Positions 1 to 7,248 of a DNA stretch of 34,764 bases are shown here, piece after piece. The stretch lies in NCBI GenBank assembly GCA_005883355.1, contig VAXG01000081.1:14731-49494 (forward strand), written 5' to 3'. Position numbers and translations under genes: made by a program. Under the pieces are notes generated by a model. That model saw only the letters and a program-made list of their open reading frames with translations. It was not told the DNA's origin and made no database searches. This DNA comes from Actinomycetota bacterium. Lineage in GTDB: Bacteria; Actinomycetota; Thermoleophilia; Gaiellales; Gaiellaceae. Position 1 is the stretch's first letter, and the number at the start of each line of letters is the position of its first letter.

Positions 1-2
1 GC

Positions 3-734
3 GAGGGTGAGGCGCTCTTCGACGGCCGGATCGTCATCAAGGCCGACTTCGACGAGCTCTGCATCACCGAGTCGCTCTTTCCGGACGCTCGCCCTGGAGC
101 CGATCCGCACTTCCACCGGCAGCACGCGGACTCGTTCTACGTCCTCGAGGGCGGGCTCGCGGTCCTCGTCGACGACGAGGAGAAGATGCTGTCCCCGGGC
201 ACGTGCGTCTGCGCTCCGCCGGAGGTCGTGCACGGCTTCAGGAGCACTTCTCCTGCGCGTTTCCTGAACTTCCACACGCCGGACGGGGGCTTCGCGCGGA
301 ATCTCCAGGAGCGAGATCGCGGCGAGCCCGGCGGCTTCGACAGCATCGATGCTCCGCCGGGCAGTGGCCGCTCCGGATCGGAAGCCATCTTCCTCCTTCC
401 CGGAGAGGGAGAACGTCTCGAGGGCAAGAACCGGATCGCGACGATCAAGATCGGCCGCGAGGAGCTGTCGCTGATCGAGTTCGAGCTCGAGCCGGGCTTC
501 GCAGAGCCCGACCCGCACGCACATGACGACAACGTCGATTCGTTCTACGTGCTCGAAGGAGAGCCCGAGTTTCTTGTCGACGAAGAGCGGCTTCGCCTCG
601 GAGTCGGCTCGTACGTCGCCGCACCGGTCGGCGTCGTGCACACGTTTGCGAACCCGGGCCCGGACCGCGCGCGGCTGCTCAACATTCACGCGCCGAGCCG
701 TGGCTTTCACGAGTTCTTGCGACGGATGAGCTGA
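3..734 (+). CDS. bicupin protein, 5' end outside window
   Basis: The reading frame is open from the left edge (first whole codon at base 3), so the start lies upstream. Two cupin barrels follow one another. The first has an HxH ligand pair (PHFH) before FYVLEG and a second motif near APPEVVHGF; the second repeats this as PHAH, FYVLEG and PVGVVHTF. HxH plus a later His is the usual metal-binding set of cupins, so a small-molecule dioxygenase, isomerase or sugar/auxin-like binding role is possible, but the substrate cannot be read from sequence. The gene ends in TGA immediately before the ATG of the DUF2007 gene, so the two are probably cotranscribed. Family assignment is firm, function is not. 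Confidence 0.85.
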   Translation, partial: EGEALFDGRIVIKADFDELCITESLFPDARPGADPHFHRQHADSFYVLEGGLAVLVDDEEKMLSPGTCVCAPPEVVHGFRSTSPARFLNFHTPDGGFARNLQERDRGEPGGFDSIDAPPGSGRSGSEAIFLLPGEGERLEGKNRIATIKIGREELSLIEFELEPGFAEPDPHAHDDNVDSFYVLEGEPEFLVDEERLRLGVGSYVAAPVGVVHTFANPGPDRARLLNIHAPSRGFHEFLRRMS

Positions 735-956
735 ATGGCGACCGGGCTCGTCCACCTGACGGTCGTGCCGAACGCCTACGAAGCAGAAATGCTCTGCGCG
801 CTTCTGCGAACCGAAGGGCTCACATGCGATCTGCGGGCGACGAACCTCGGCGTCGGGATGATGGACGGCTTGCCAGGCGGTGGCCCGAAGGAGATCGTCA
901 TCGCAGAGCAGGATCTCGCCAGAGCTCAGGAAATCATGGCGGCATCCCGCAACTAG
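735..956 (+). CDS. DUF2007 family small protein
   Basis: A 73-residue protein whose ATG directly follows the stop of the bicupin gene. It has the DUF2007 layout: an N-terminal strand (VHLTVVPN), a helix containing AEMLCALLRTEG that in this family precedes recognition of a partner, a glycine-rich loop (LPGGGPKEI) and a C-terminal strand-helix ending in ARAQEIM. DUF2007 proteins are described as putative signal-transducing or PII-like small proteins; no catalytic residues are expected. Length is normal for a stand-alone domain. The tight spacing with the cupin gene suggests co-expression only. No function is assigned. Confidence 0.8.
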   Translation: MATGLVHLTVVPNAYEAEMLCALLRTEGLTCDLRATNLGVGMMDGLPGGGPKEIVIAEQDLARAQEIMAASRN

Positions 957-983
957 TTTTTGTTGAAGGCACCCGAGCGAAGC

Positions 984-1029
984 GAAGGGACAAACCCTTC
1001 CCGTGGAAAATGCGCAGCATTTTCCACGG
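984..1029. terminator. tandem hairpins between convergent genes
   Basis: Two perfect inverted repeats sit back to back between the convergent DUF2007 and DUF6504 genes. The first pairs gaaggg (984-989) with cccttc (995-1000) around a 5-base loop. The second has 13-bp perfect arms (1001-1013 and 1017-1029) around a 3-base loop. There is no U-tract on either strand, so this is a candidate bidirectional or factor-assisted terminator, or a copy of a dispersed palindromic repeat. The symmetry is seen directly; the role is inferred from position. Confidence 0.55.
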
Positions 1030-1038
1030 TTACAGCAC

Positions 1039-1269
1039 TCACGCCCCCCGCTGCGTGAACCAACAGGCTTTTTCCTCGTCGCGAAAGACAACGGCGTTCT
1101 CCCCTGACTGCAACACGACCTCGAAGTAGCGCCGGGACACCGGCTCCTCCGTCCACCACCGATCCACCACGCGCCACTCCTCGCGGACGACCTCGACCTG
1201 CAGGCGATTCACCCGCACCGGCGTCCCGTCGAGACGAGCCTCGACGACCGCCGCTCGAGGCGCGTTCAG
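1039..1269 (-). CDS. DUF6504 family protein, imuB partner gene
   Basis: A small basic protein with an aromatic-rich core (VVDRWW, RRYFEVV, ACWFTQR), the pattern of DUF6504 proteins commonly encoded next to Y-family polymerase/ImuB genes in actinobacteria. I place the start at CTG 1269-1267, which overlaps the imuB stop as CTGA; this keeps the family's N-terminal strand (VVEARLDG). A GTG at 1317 would give 92 residues but overlaps imuB by 52 bases, and GTG 1218 or 1212 would cut into the domain. The function of DUF6504 is not established. Its coupling to imuB suggests it takes part in, or is regulated with, SOS mutagenesis. It ends tail to tail with the hairpins at 984-1029. Confidence 0.7.
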   Translation of the reverse strand: MNAPRAAVVEARLDGTPVRVNRLQVEVVREEWRVVDRWWTEEPVSRRYFEVVLQSGENAVVFRDEEKACWFTQRGA

Positions 1270-2450
1270 TCGTCCCGCGGCACGAACAACGCGCGCGCTT
1301 CCGGAATGCGCGACCACGGTGCGACCTCCACGATCTGGTTGACCGATCCCGACCCGGTGCTGGCGCGCACCTGACGCAGGCCCTCCCGTAACCGCACGTT
1401 CAGCTCTCCTCCTGCAGCCTGCAGGAGCTCGAGCTGCTGCCCGTCGTGCTCGGTCAGCTCGACGAGCTCGAGCCGCAGCTCGAGCACCGGCGCAGGCAGC
1501 TCTGCGAGCTTGGGCCCGAGTGCTGCCTTGAGGCGATCGAGCTCGGTGGTCGGATCACGCAACGTCGCACTTCGCCGCCAGGAGCCGCCGCCGACGAGCC
1601 GCGCCGACAGCGCGAGTTTTCGCACGAACCGACCCTTGCGTTCGGGCCGTGCCAACAACGTCTCGACGAGAGCACCGAATGCGCGCCGCAACGTGAGCTC
1701 GTTGGCGATCGCCTCGGGAAACTGGAGAGCCTCGACGATCTCCGCAGGTGGACGCCGGCCGCGAACGCGCGCGGCCTTCCCGCCTCTCGCCAGGCCCCAG
1801 GCGCGCCGGCCGTCCGGCCCCAATCGTTCGGCCACGGCGCTACCTGGTAGCCCAGCAAGCTGTCCGACGCGCTTGACCCCGAGCTCGTGCAGCTCCGCGC
1901 GGCGGCGCGGCTCCATCGGCACGAGCTCGAGTGGCAACGGCGCGAGAAAGTCACGCAGCCGCTCGTCGGAGACGACCAAGATCTGCCCGGGGCGCGCGAC
2001 GTTCGCTGCGGCCAAAGCTGCGAACCGGCGCTGCGCTGCGCCCGCACGTGGATCCCAGGCAGTACCGACGGCGGTGAGCGCGCGCCGCAGCGCAGGCTCG
2101 AGCCCGCCGTACAACCTCTCGACCCCACGCGTCTCGAAGTAGACGCAACCGACCGCGGCCGGATCGACCGCAAAACCGGTGTCTTCGAGTGCACGCAGGA
2201 TCTCTTCCCACGCCTGCTCGGCTGCAGCCGGATCCTGCTCCACCAGAACGAGCTCCGGACACGTCGCCAGCCCCTCGCCGAGCCGCATCCCCGGGCGGAC
2301 ACCGAGCCGCTCGGCCACGGCCGTGACCGGGCCGAGCACAGGCTCCGTTCCGGCCACCGGCGACAGTGCTGCGGGTCGCAGGGCGAGGCCCGGCTGCTTG
2401 CGCAGGGCAGCCCGCAACTCGAAGCCGGGGATGAGAAGGCAGGCGATCAT
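1266..2450 (-). CDS. imuB: ImuB-like Y-family DNA polymerase homologue
   Basis: 394 residues with Y-family fold features but not the polymerase active site. The N-terminal strand reads MIACLLIPGFEL where active Y-family enzymes have an Asp, and the second carboxylate pair (SxDE) is replaced by VYFETRGVERLYGG, as in ImuB proteins. Thumb and little-finger regions follow; an HhH-like stretch (ELHELGVKRVGQLAGLP) is visible near residues 190-205. ImuB is the non-catalytic adaptor that links the beta clamp to the error-prone DnaE2 polymerase with ImuA or ImuA'. Neither dnaE2 nor imuA is in the window. The promoter carries two LexA boxes, which supports SOS control, and the DUF6504 gene overlaps the 3' end. 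A distant active Pol IV is the alternative, made unlikely by the missing carboxylates. Confidence 0.85.
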   Translation of the reverse strand: MIACLLIPGFELRAALRKQPGLALRPAALSPVAGTEPVLGPVTAVAERLGVRPGMRLGEGLATCPELVLVEQDPAAAEQAWEEILRALEDTGFAVDPAAVGCVYFETRGVERLYGGLEPALRRALTAVGTAWDPRAGAAQRRFAALAAANVARPGQILVVSDERLRDFLAPLPLELVPMEPRRRAELHELGVKRVGQLAGLPGSAVAERLGPDGRRAWGLARGGKAARVRGRRPPAEIVEALQFPEAIANELTLRRAFGALVETLLARPERKGRFVRKLALSARLVGGGSWRRSATLRDPTTELDRLKAALGPKLAELPAPVLELRLELVELTEHDGQQLELLQAAGGELNVRLREGLRQVRASTGSGSVNQIVEVAPWSRIPEARALFVPRDD

Positions 2451-2452
2451 GG

Positions 2453-2464
2453 GAACGTATGTTC
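2453..2464. promoter_or_regulatory. LexA (SOS) box 1, perfect GAAC-N4-GTTC
   Basis: GAACGTATGTTC matches the Gram-positive/actinobacterial LexA half-site pair exactly. It overlaps the -10 region and predicted transcription start of imuB, three bases upstream of its ATG, so bound LexA would block RNA polymerase. Confidence 0.85.
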
Positions 2465-2490
2465 TACACGAACACCTGTTCGGTTGTCAA
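2461..2490 (-). promoter_or_regulatory. imuB promoter, TTGACA -35 and TAGAAC -10
   Basis: On the minus strand the -35 hexamer TTGACA (2490-2485) is a perfect sigma70-type match, followed after 18 bp by TAGAAC (2466-2461). Transcription would begin near 2454, only about four bases before the imuB ATG, giving a near-leaderless mRNA. Both LexA boxes fall within this core promoter. The M23 peptidase gene diverges on the other side; its promoter is not clear. Confidence 0.7.
2470..2481. promoter_or_regulatory. LexA (SOS) box 2, perfect GAAC-N4-GTTC
   Basis: GAACACCTGTTC is a second perfect box, with flanking CG on both sides as in strong boxes (CGAAC...GTTCG). It lies in the spacer between the -35 and -10 of imuB, 17 bp start to start from box 1, so the two sites are displaced by about one and a half helical turns. 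Confidence 0.87.
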
Positions 2491-2525
2491 GGGATCCCAT
2501 CGGACACGGCGAAAACGGTCAACCC

Positions 2526-3404
2526 ATGCGTGCCAGGGCGCTCCTCGCTCTGCCCCTGATCCTTGTCGCCGCGGCCATCACTCCGCGTGCCTCGGCGGCC
2601 GATGCGGGCGTCGCCGCCCTCCAGGTCGGCCTGCATTCGCACGGGCTCTACCGCGGCCCGATCGACGGGATCAGCGGGCGTGCTACCGCGAAGGCGATCC
2701 GTCGCCTCCAGAAGCGGGCCCACATCACGGTCGACGGCGTCGTCGGGCCGAAGACGCGCAAGGCTCTCGGCCGCTTCGCGCGACACCGGCTCGGCAGCCG
2801 CAAGCTTCGCCTCGGGAAGGGGGGCTGGGACGTCGCCGCGCTGCAGTTCGAGCTCGCCGAGCACGGCTTTCCCTCCGGGTCCTTCGACGGAATCTTCGGT
2901 CCTCACATCAACCGCGCGCTGCGGCGCTTTCAGAAGTGGGCCGGGCTGACGGTCGACGGAGTCGCGGGCCCCACGACGCTCGGTGCGCTCACTGTGCCGC
3001 CTCCGACGATCCCGCTGCCGCTCGCCTGGCCGCTGACCGCCACTGTCCTCGGCGCCCGCTTCGGTCCGCGTGGCGCAGGATGGCACTCGGGCATCGACCT
3101 GCCGGCGCCGATGGGCACACCCGTCTACTCGGCGCGCTCGGGTCAGGTCGTATGGGCGGGCTGGCGCGAAGGCGGCTGGGGCTTCTTGGTGGTCGTCGCC
3201 CACGGACACGGCGAGCGCTCGATGTACGCGCATCTCTCACGCATCGACGTCCGCGTCGGCGTGTGGGTCGGCCAGGGAGTACGCGTCGGGTTGATCGGCG
3301 CAAGCGGCCACGCGACCGGCCCCCACCTGCACTTCGAAGTGCGAATCCGAGGCGCCTCGGTGGATCCCCTTCGCGCCCTCCCGTTCGCGAAGCTCACCGG
3401 CTAG
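2526..3404 (+). CDS. secreted M23 endopeptidase with two peptidoglycan-binding domains
   Basis: 292 residues from ATG 2526, chosen because a signal peptide starts there (MRARALLALPLILVAAA, cleavage near ASA-AD around residue 24). Two PG_binding_1 domains follow (about 30-80 and 99-150), each with the HGLYRGPIDG / FDGIFG type repeat and a VDGVxGPxT end. The C-terminal LytM/M23 domain (about 175-285) has the complete zinc and catalytic set: His187 and Asp191 (HSGID), His236 (MYAHL) and His267/His269 (HLHF). It should cleave peptidoglycan cross-bridges outside the membrane. The open frame runs far upstream antisense to imuB, but that part is a shadow. It ends tail to tail with comB, ten bases away. 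Confidence 0.93.
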   Translation: MRARALLALPLILVAAAITPRASAADAGVAALQVGLHSHGLYRGPIDGISGRATAKAIRRLQKRAHITVDGVVGPKTRKALGRFARHRLGSRKLRLGKGGWDVAALQFELAEHGFPSGSFDGIFGPHINRALRRFQKWAGLTVDGVAGPTTLGALTVPPPTIPLPLAWPLTATVLGARFGPRGAGWHSGIDLPAPMGTPVYSARSGQVVWAGWREGGWGFLVVVAHGHGERSMYAHLSRIDVRVGVWVGQGVRVGLIGASGHATGPHLHFEVRIRGASVDPLRALPFAKLTG

Positions 3405-3414
3405 CTGAAGGCGC

Positions 3415-4092
3415 TCAGGAGGCTGTGATCTCCGCGGCCGGCCCGACCATCCCGGCAAGCCGCGGGACGATGTCGAGCGCGTTCTCACGCGCGCAGAACG
3501 CGATGTCCTCTTCGAGACCAGGCGGCCCGTACGTACGGGCGTTGAGCGCGTCCAGGGCATTCGGGAACGCACGCGCGATCAGCTCCGATCCGATCGCCGC
3601 ATCCGTTCGCTCGGACTGGACGAGCTGCACGATCCGACCCGCGCAGTAGGCGTCGTCGAGCGCGAACGCGCCCTGGAAGCCCGCGCAGACGACCACGGCG
3701 TCGCGGCTCGCCGCCGCGCGTGCGACCGCATCGAGGTTCAGGAGGCTGCCGAGCACGACCTCCTCGCAACGCTCTGCCGTCTCCAGGATCGCCCGCGTCC
3801 CGTTCGTGGTCGACAGGATGAGAGTCTCGGCGCGCGGCTCCAGGAACTCGCGTGGGGAAGCCCCGACGTCGAAGCCCTCGACCTGGACCGCCTTGCGCTC
3901 GCCGCCGACGACTGAATCGGGGATCTGCGCACGCAGCGCCAGCGCGTCCTCGATCTCGGCACAGCAAAGGACCCGCCGGTAGCCGGACGCGAGTGCCTGC
4001 GCGATCGTCGACGTCGCCCTGAGCACGTCGACCACGACCCCGATCGGTGCAGGACCCGTCTCGACGGGAGTGAATGCGACGTGAATGCTCAT
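3415..4092 (-). CDS. comB: 2-phosphosulfolactate phosphatase family protein (ComB-like)
   Basis: 225 residues with the ComB family signatures: VDVLRATSTI near the N-terminus, GGER followed by GFDVGASPREF, and TTNGTRAI in the middle. ComB hydrolyses 2-phosphosulfolactate to sulfolactate in archaeal coenzyme M synthesis, but ComB-family genes are widespread in bacteria that do not make coenzyme M, so the true substrate here may differ. No comA, comC or comDE is present nearby. ATG 4092 is divergent from the rhomboid gene with only 20 bases between the starts, so the two promoters must overlap or lie inside coding sequence. Confidence 0.85.
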   Translation of the reverse strand: MSIHVAFTPVETGPAPIGVVVDVLRATSTIAQALASGYRRVLCCAEIEDALALRAQIPDSVVGGERKAVQVEGFDVGASPREFLEPRAETLILSTTNGTRAILETAERCEEVVLGSLLNLDAVARAAASRDAVVVCAGFQGAFALDDAYCAGRIVQLVQSERTDAAIGSELIARAFPNALDALNARTYGPPGLEEDIAFCARENALDIVPRLAGMVGPAAEITAS

Positions 4093-4112
4093 CCGACTAC
4101 GCTACTTCGCGC

Positions 4113-4970
4113 ATGGCTGAAGCCGTCGAGAAAACCTGCTACCGCCATCCCGACCGGGTGACCGGCCTCTCCTGCACGGAATGCGGCCGGCCCATCTGCA
4201 CGGAGTGCATGACCATGGCGCCCGTCGGGATCCGATGCCCGGAGCACTCGGGGAAGCCGCAAGGCGTCCAGCGGGTGACCAAGGGAGTGCGCCGCGTAGC
4301 CTTCGAAGGCGCAGGCGCGAAAGTGACTAAGGTCCTGATCGGGGTCAACGTCGCCGTATACGTCGCGGAGTTGGCGCAGGGTGGTGGCGTCTACGGCGTC
4401 AACAGCACGATCTACGACAAGGGCTTTCTGTACGCGCCCTTCGTCGCGCAGGGCGACTGGTGGCGGCTCATGACCGCCGCCTTCCTCCACTACGGACCGT
4501 TCCACCTGCTCCTCAACATGCTCGGCCTCTACTGGTTCGGCTCGCTGCTCGAACGGCGGATCGGCTCCGGCCGGTTCCTGCTTCTCTACCTCGTCTCCGG
4601 CCTGGCCGGCTCGGCGGGCGCACTGGTCGTCAGCCCGAACAGTGCGACGGTCGGCGCCTCGGGCGCGATCTTCGGGATTCTCGGCGCGGGCCTCGTGTTG
4701 GAACAGCAGCGCGACTACGTCTTCGGCGGGAGTGCGCTCGGCGTGATCGTCGCCAATCTCGTGCTCACCTTCGCCTGGAGCGGCAACATCTCGGTCGGTG
4801 GCCACATCGGCGGGCTGATAGGCGGCGCCGCAGCGACGCTTGCGCTCTCCCGCTTCGGCCGCGGGCACGCCGCCTACGGACGCGCCGGGCTGCTCGGGAT
4901 CGGTGGCATCGTCGCCGTCGGGATCGTGTCGATCGCGGTGGCGTACTGGAAGGCCAAGGGCTACGCCTAG
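4113..4970 (+). CDS. rhomboid intramembrane serine protease with N-terminal B-box zinc finger
   Basis: 285 residues from ATG 4113. The first 45 residues form a B-box-like zinc finger with Cys9, His12, Cys21, Cys24, Cys29, Cys32, Cys42 and His45. A six- or seven-TM rhomboid domain follows. The catalytic dyad is Ser183 in GASGAIFG and His231 in GGHIGG, and the conserved TM2 pair His131-LLL-Asn135 is present. Rhomboids cleave single-pass membrane proteins within the bilayer; substrate unknown. The soluble zinc finger is a common extension in actinobacterial rhomboids and may recruit substrates or partners. Divergent from comB; the NYN gene follows after 15 bases. Confidence 0.93.
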   Translation: MAEAVEKTCYRHPDRVTGLSCTECGRPICTECMTMAPVGIRCPEHSGKPQGVQRVTKGVRRVAFEGAGAKVTKVLIGVNVAVYVAELAQGGGVYGVNSTIYDKGFLYAPFVAQGDWWRLMTAAFLHYGPFHLLLNMLGLYWFGSLLERRIGSGRFLLLYLVSGLAGSAGALVVSPNSATVGASGAIFGILGAGLVLEQQRDYVFGGSALGVIVANLVLTFAWSGNISVGGHIGGLIGGAAATLALSRFGRGHAAYGRAGLLGIGGIVAVGIVSIAVAYWKAKGYA

Positions 4971-4985
4971 GCCACGAGGCCCGCG

Positions 4986-5279
4986 ATGGCGACAGTCCTC
5001 GTCGACGCAGAGAACGTCCGCCGGTCGCTCTGGCCGAACATGCCGGGCGAGGAGCTAGAGCGGCGGAGCAACGCCTGGGGCGAGCGAGAGGGACACACCA
5101 TTCAGATCGTCTGGGAAGGGAACGAGTCAGGCGACGATCAGATCGCCCGCCTCGTCACGGAGCTCGAGCCGCCGGTCTGGGTGGTGACGTCCGACCGTGA
5201 GCTTCGCGAACGCGTGGGTGACCACGCAGAGCACGTCTTCGGCGGCGGCTCGTTCGCGCGGGAGCTGCGCAAGATCTAG
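4986..5279 (+). CDS. short NYN-domain (YacP-like) putative RNase
   Basis: 97 residues. It keeps the N-terminal VDAENVR strand and later acidic motifs SGDDQIARL and VTSDREL, which match the metal-binding carboxylates of NYN/PIN-like nucleases such as YacP/Rae1. It is little more than half the usual YacP length (about 170), lacking the C-terminal helices. Rae1 cleaves mRNA on the ribosome; whether this compact version is active is unknown. A GAGG lies five bases upstream of the ATG, and it starts 15 bases after the rhomboid stop, so cotranscription is likely. Confidence 0.7.
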   Translation: MATVLVDAENVRRSLWPNMPGEELERRSNAWGEREGHTIQIVWEGNESGDDQIARLVTELEPPVWVVTSDRELRERVGDHAEHVFGGGSFARELRKI

Positions 5280-5363
5280 AACGTTTGGCGGCATCCAGTC
5301 ACCCTTTAGAGGCAACTCGTTCGAGGGAACGCATGACCGCCCGGGACTGCCGATCCACCCTGT

Positions 5364-6122
5364 GTGGCCCGGTCGCTTCTCGCCCTCGTTTCGTTCGTCG
5401 TCGTCAGCGCCGGCGCTGCTGCTCTTGCACCGAGCACCGCCGTCGGCCGGGTCGCGCTCGACCCACCGGCGTCCCCGACCGGATGGGTGCGCGTCACGAC
5501 GCCACGCCCCGCAACCGCGCACGTGATCGCCGAGGTCAGGCCCGGGCACGCTCTGGCGCTACGCAGCCGACCTGGCGGCCGCGTGCTCGCACGCGTCGGC
5601 TCGAGGACGGCGTTCGGGTCGCCGCGTGCACTCGGCGTCGTCGTCAACCGGCAAGGGCGCTGGCTGGGAGTCACCGAGGCGGGCGTCGGGAGCAACCGGG
5701 TCGTCTGGGTCGACGCGAGGTCCAGCGGGCTGCGCTATGCCCGCACGCGTCTCGACCTGCACGTCGACCTTTCGGCGCGCACGCTCGTCGTTCGACGCAA
5801 CGGCGCCGTGGTGCGTCGCCTCAGCATCGGTGTCGGCCGTGCGGGCTCGCCGACTCCCACAGGGACATTCGCCGTCACGGACAAGCTCAACGGTTCCTCC
5901 TACAGCGCAGCCTACGGCTGCTGCATCCTCGCGCTGTCCGCAACGCAGCCGAATCTGCCCGCCGGCTGGAGCGGAGGTAACCGAATCGCGATCCACGGCA
6001 CGCTCTCGTCGAGCGACTTCGGCCGGGCCGTGTCGGCGGGTTGCGTGCACGCGAGTGACCTCGACCTGCGCTATCTGATGCGCACGATCCCGCTCGGCAC
6101 GCCGGTCGTCATTCGACCGTAA
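5364..6122 (+). CDS. secreted L,D-transpeptidase (YkuD domain)
   Basis: 252 residues from GTG 5364, the only usable start after an in-frame stop at 5334. A signal peptide (MARSLLALVSFVVVSAGAAA) is followed by an SH3-like or linker region (about 40-125) and a C-terminal YkuD domain. The catalytic signature is His211 (IHGT), then SAGCVH with nucleophile Cys227 and His229. These enzymes make 3-3 cross-links in peptidoglycan or attach proteins to it, outside the membrane. The 84 bases upstream hold a short inverted repeat (5318-5331) but no clear promoter. The 3' end overlaps the convergent DNA glycosylase gene by 14 bases. Confidence 0.9.
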   Translation: MARSLLALVSFVVVSAGAAALAPSTAVGRVALDPPASPTGWVRVTTPRPATAHVIAEVRPGHALALRSRPGGRVLARVGSRTAFGSPRALGVVVNRQGRWLGVTEAGVGSNRVVWVDARSSGLRYARTRLDLHVDLSARTLVVRRNGAVVRRLSIGVGRAGSPTPTGTFAVTDKLNGSSYSAAYGCCILALSATQPNLPAGWSGGNRIAIHGTLSSSDFGRAVSAGCVHASDLDLRYLMRTIPLGTPVVIRP

Positions 6123-7248
6123 GCACCGGTTCGAGCCCGAGGAAGACACCGATTCGTTCGGCCTCACGGTCGATTTCCGCGCGCTCCGCGCGCGTGAGCT
6201 TCCCGCTCGGTGTAACTGTGAGCTCGATGCGCTTGCCTCGCTTCTTCCGTTCCCACAGGCCCGCCGCGATGCCGCCGATCATCAGGAAGCGAACGCCCGC
6301 GGGCCCTTCGTACTTGCCGCGACCGTGCGCCGCGACCTGGCGACGCGCCTTGTCGGGCACGAGCTGGTCGCGCTCGCGGAAGCCCATCACGTAGACGTCG
6401 TACTCGGATAGCAGGCGTACGCTCATTTCCGGCTGCGGAAATTCGGTGTCACCGGTAAGGACGGAAGCGGCGTGCCCCTCGACGTCCATCATCTCGAGCT
6501 CGTTGCCGATCGAATCGAATAGGGCTCGCGCGTCGGCCGGCTTGAACCACCGCGACGTGAACCACTCGCGGAAATCCCTCGGCGTAGCCGGTCCGTACGT
6601 CCGCAGATAGCGGCGGCAGACCTCGCGCAGAGCTTCCTGCTCGTCCACTTCTTCCCACTGGACGACCCATTGATCCGGACGGGCAAGAGTGATCTTGCTT
6701 CCCTGCGGCGGCCCTTGACAGAGGTCGGCATCGCCGAAGAACGCGAAGCCGGAGAGCAGACGGCCTCGCACCTTGGGACCGACGCGTTGCACGACCTGGG
6801 CGGCCAGCTCCTCGCGCAGGAGGCAGCGGCCGTCGAGCGCGGCCAGCACCGCGGCACCTATCTCTTTGACGTCTTCGTGTCCGAGCGCCGGGTGTAGTTC
6901 GCCCTTTGGATCGACCCACGCGTCCAGCTCCTGCGGCTCGGCCGGCGACACCGCCCGCGCCGCCGCGTACCAGAACGCCAGCTCGCCGGCTGGATGGAGA
7001 TGAAGCGTCCCGCGCAACGTCCACGCCTTCACGAGCTCCCGGCGGTCCCAGAGCGCGTCGCGGACGTCCTGCTGCGTGATCCCCTCGACGCGAGTGGCGA
7101 GCTGCAGCTCGGCCGACGCCTGAACCTGCGCGTGGATGCCACACGTCTCGTGCACGACCTCGAGGAGTCGCTCCGCACTCGCGCGCTCGGCGAGCGAGCT
7201 GCGCGCGAGACGCCGCGCACGGACATCGGCCCAGGAGACGCTCTTCAG
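6109..7248 (-). CDS. AlkZ/YcaQ-like winged-helix DNA glycosylase, probable CTG start
   Basis: The HTH_42 (DUF1006) family: winged-helix protein with AlkZ-type DNA glycosylase members that unhook interstrand cross-links and alkylated bases. With the start at CTG 7248, the protein has 379 residues and the segment GIHAQVQASAE places Gln41-Val42-Gln43 where AlkZ carries its catalytic Gln-hydrophobic-Gln motif. A GTG at 7155 would remove the first 31 residues, which read as the family's normal N-terminal helix (SWADVRARRL). No ATG, GTG or TTG lies between the in-frame TAG (7251-7249) and that region, so CTG directly after the upstream gene's stop is the best start. Last gene of the ppdK set; overlaps the convergent L,D-transpeptidase by 14 bases. 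Substrate inferred, not shown. Confidence 0.82.
   Translation of the reverse strand: MKSVSWADVRARRLARSSLAERASAERLLEVVHETCGIHAQVQASAELQLATRVEGITQQDVRDALWDRRELVKAWTLRGTLHLHPAGELAFWYAAARAVSPAEPQELDAWVDPKGELHPALGHEDVKEIGAAVLAALDGRCLLREELAAQVVQRVGPKVRGRLLSGFAFFGDADLCQGPPQGSKITLARPDQWVVQWEEVDEQEALREVCRRYLRTYGPATPRDFREWFTSRWFKPADARALFDSIGNELEMMDVEGHAASVLTGDTEFPQPEMSVRLLSEYDVYVMGFRERDQLVPDKARRQVAAHGRGKYEGPAGVRFLMIGGIAAGLWERKKRGKRIELTVTPSGKLTRAERAEIDREAERIGVFLGLEPVLTVE

Noticed and set aside
1887-2525. Long plus-strand open frame upstream of the M23 peptidase start
   Set aside because: It is antisense to imuB and has no family features; the signal peptide begins at ATG 2526.
5318-5331. GTTC-N4-GAAC palindrome upstream of the L,D-transpeptidase
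   Set aside because: Half-sites are in the reverse order to a LexA box (GAAC-N4-GTTC), so not an SOS site; a short hairpin only.
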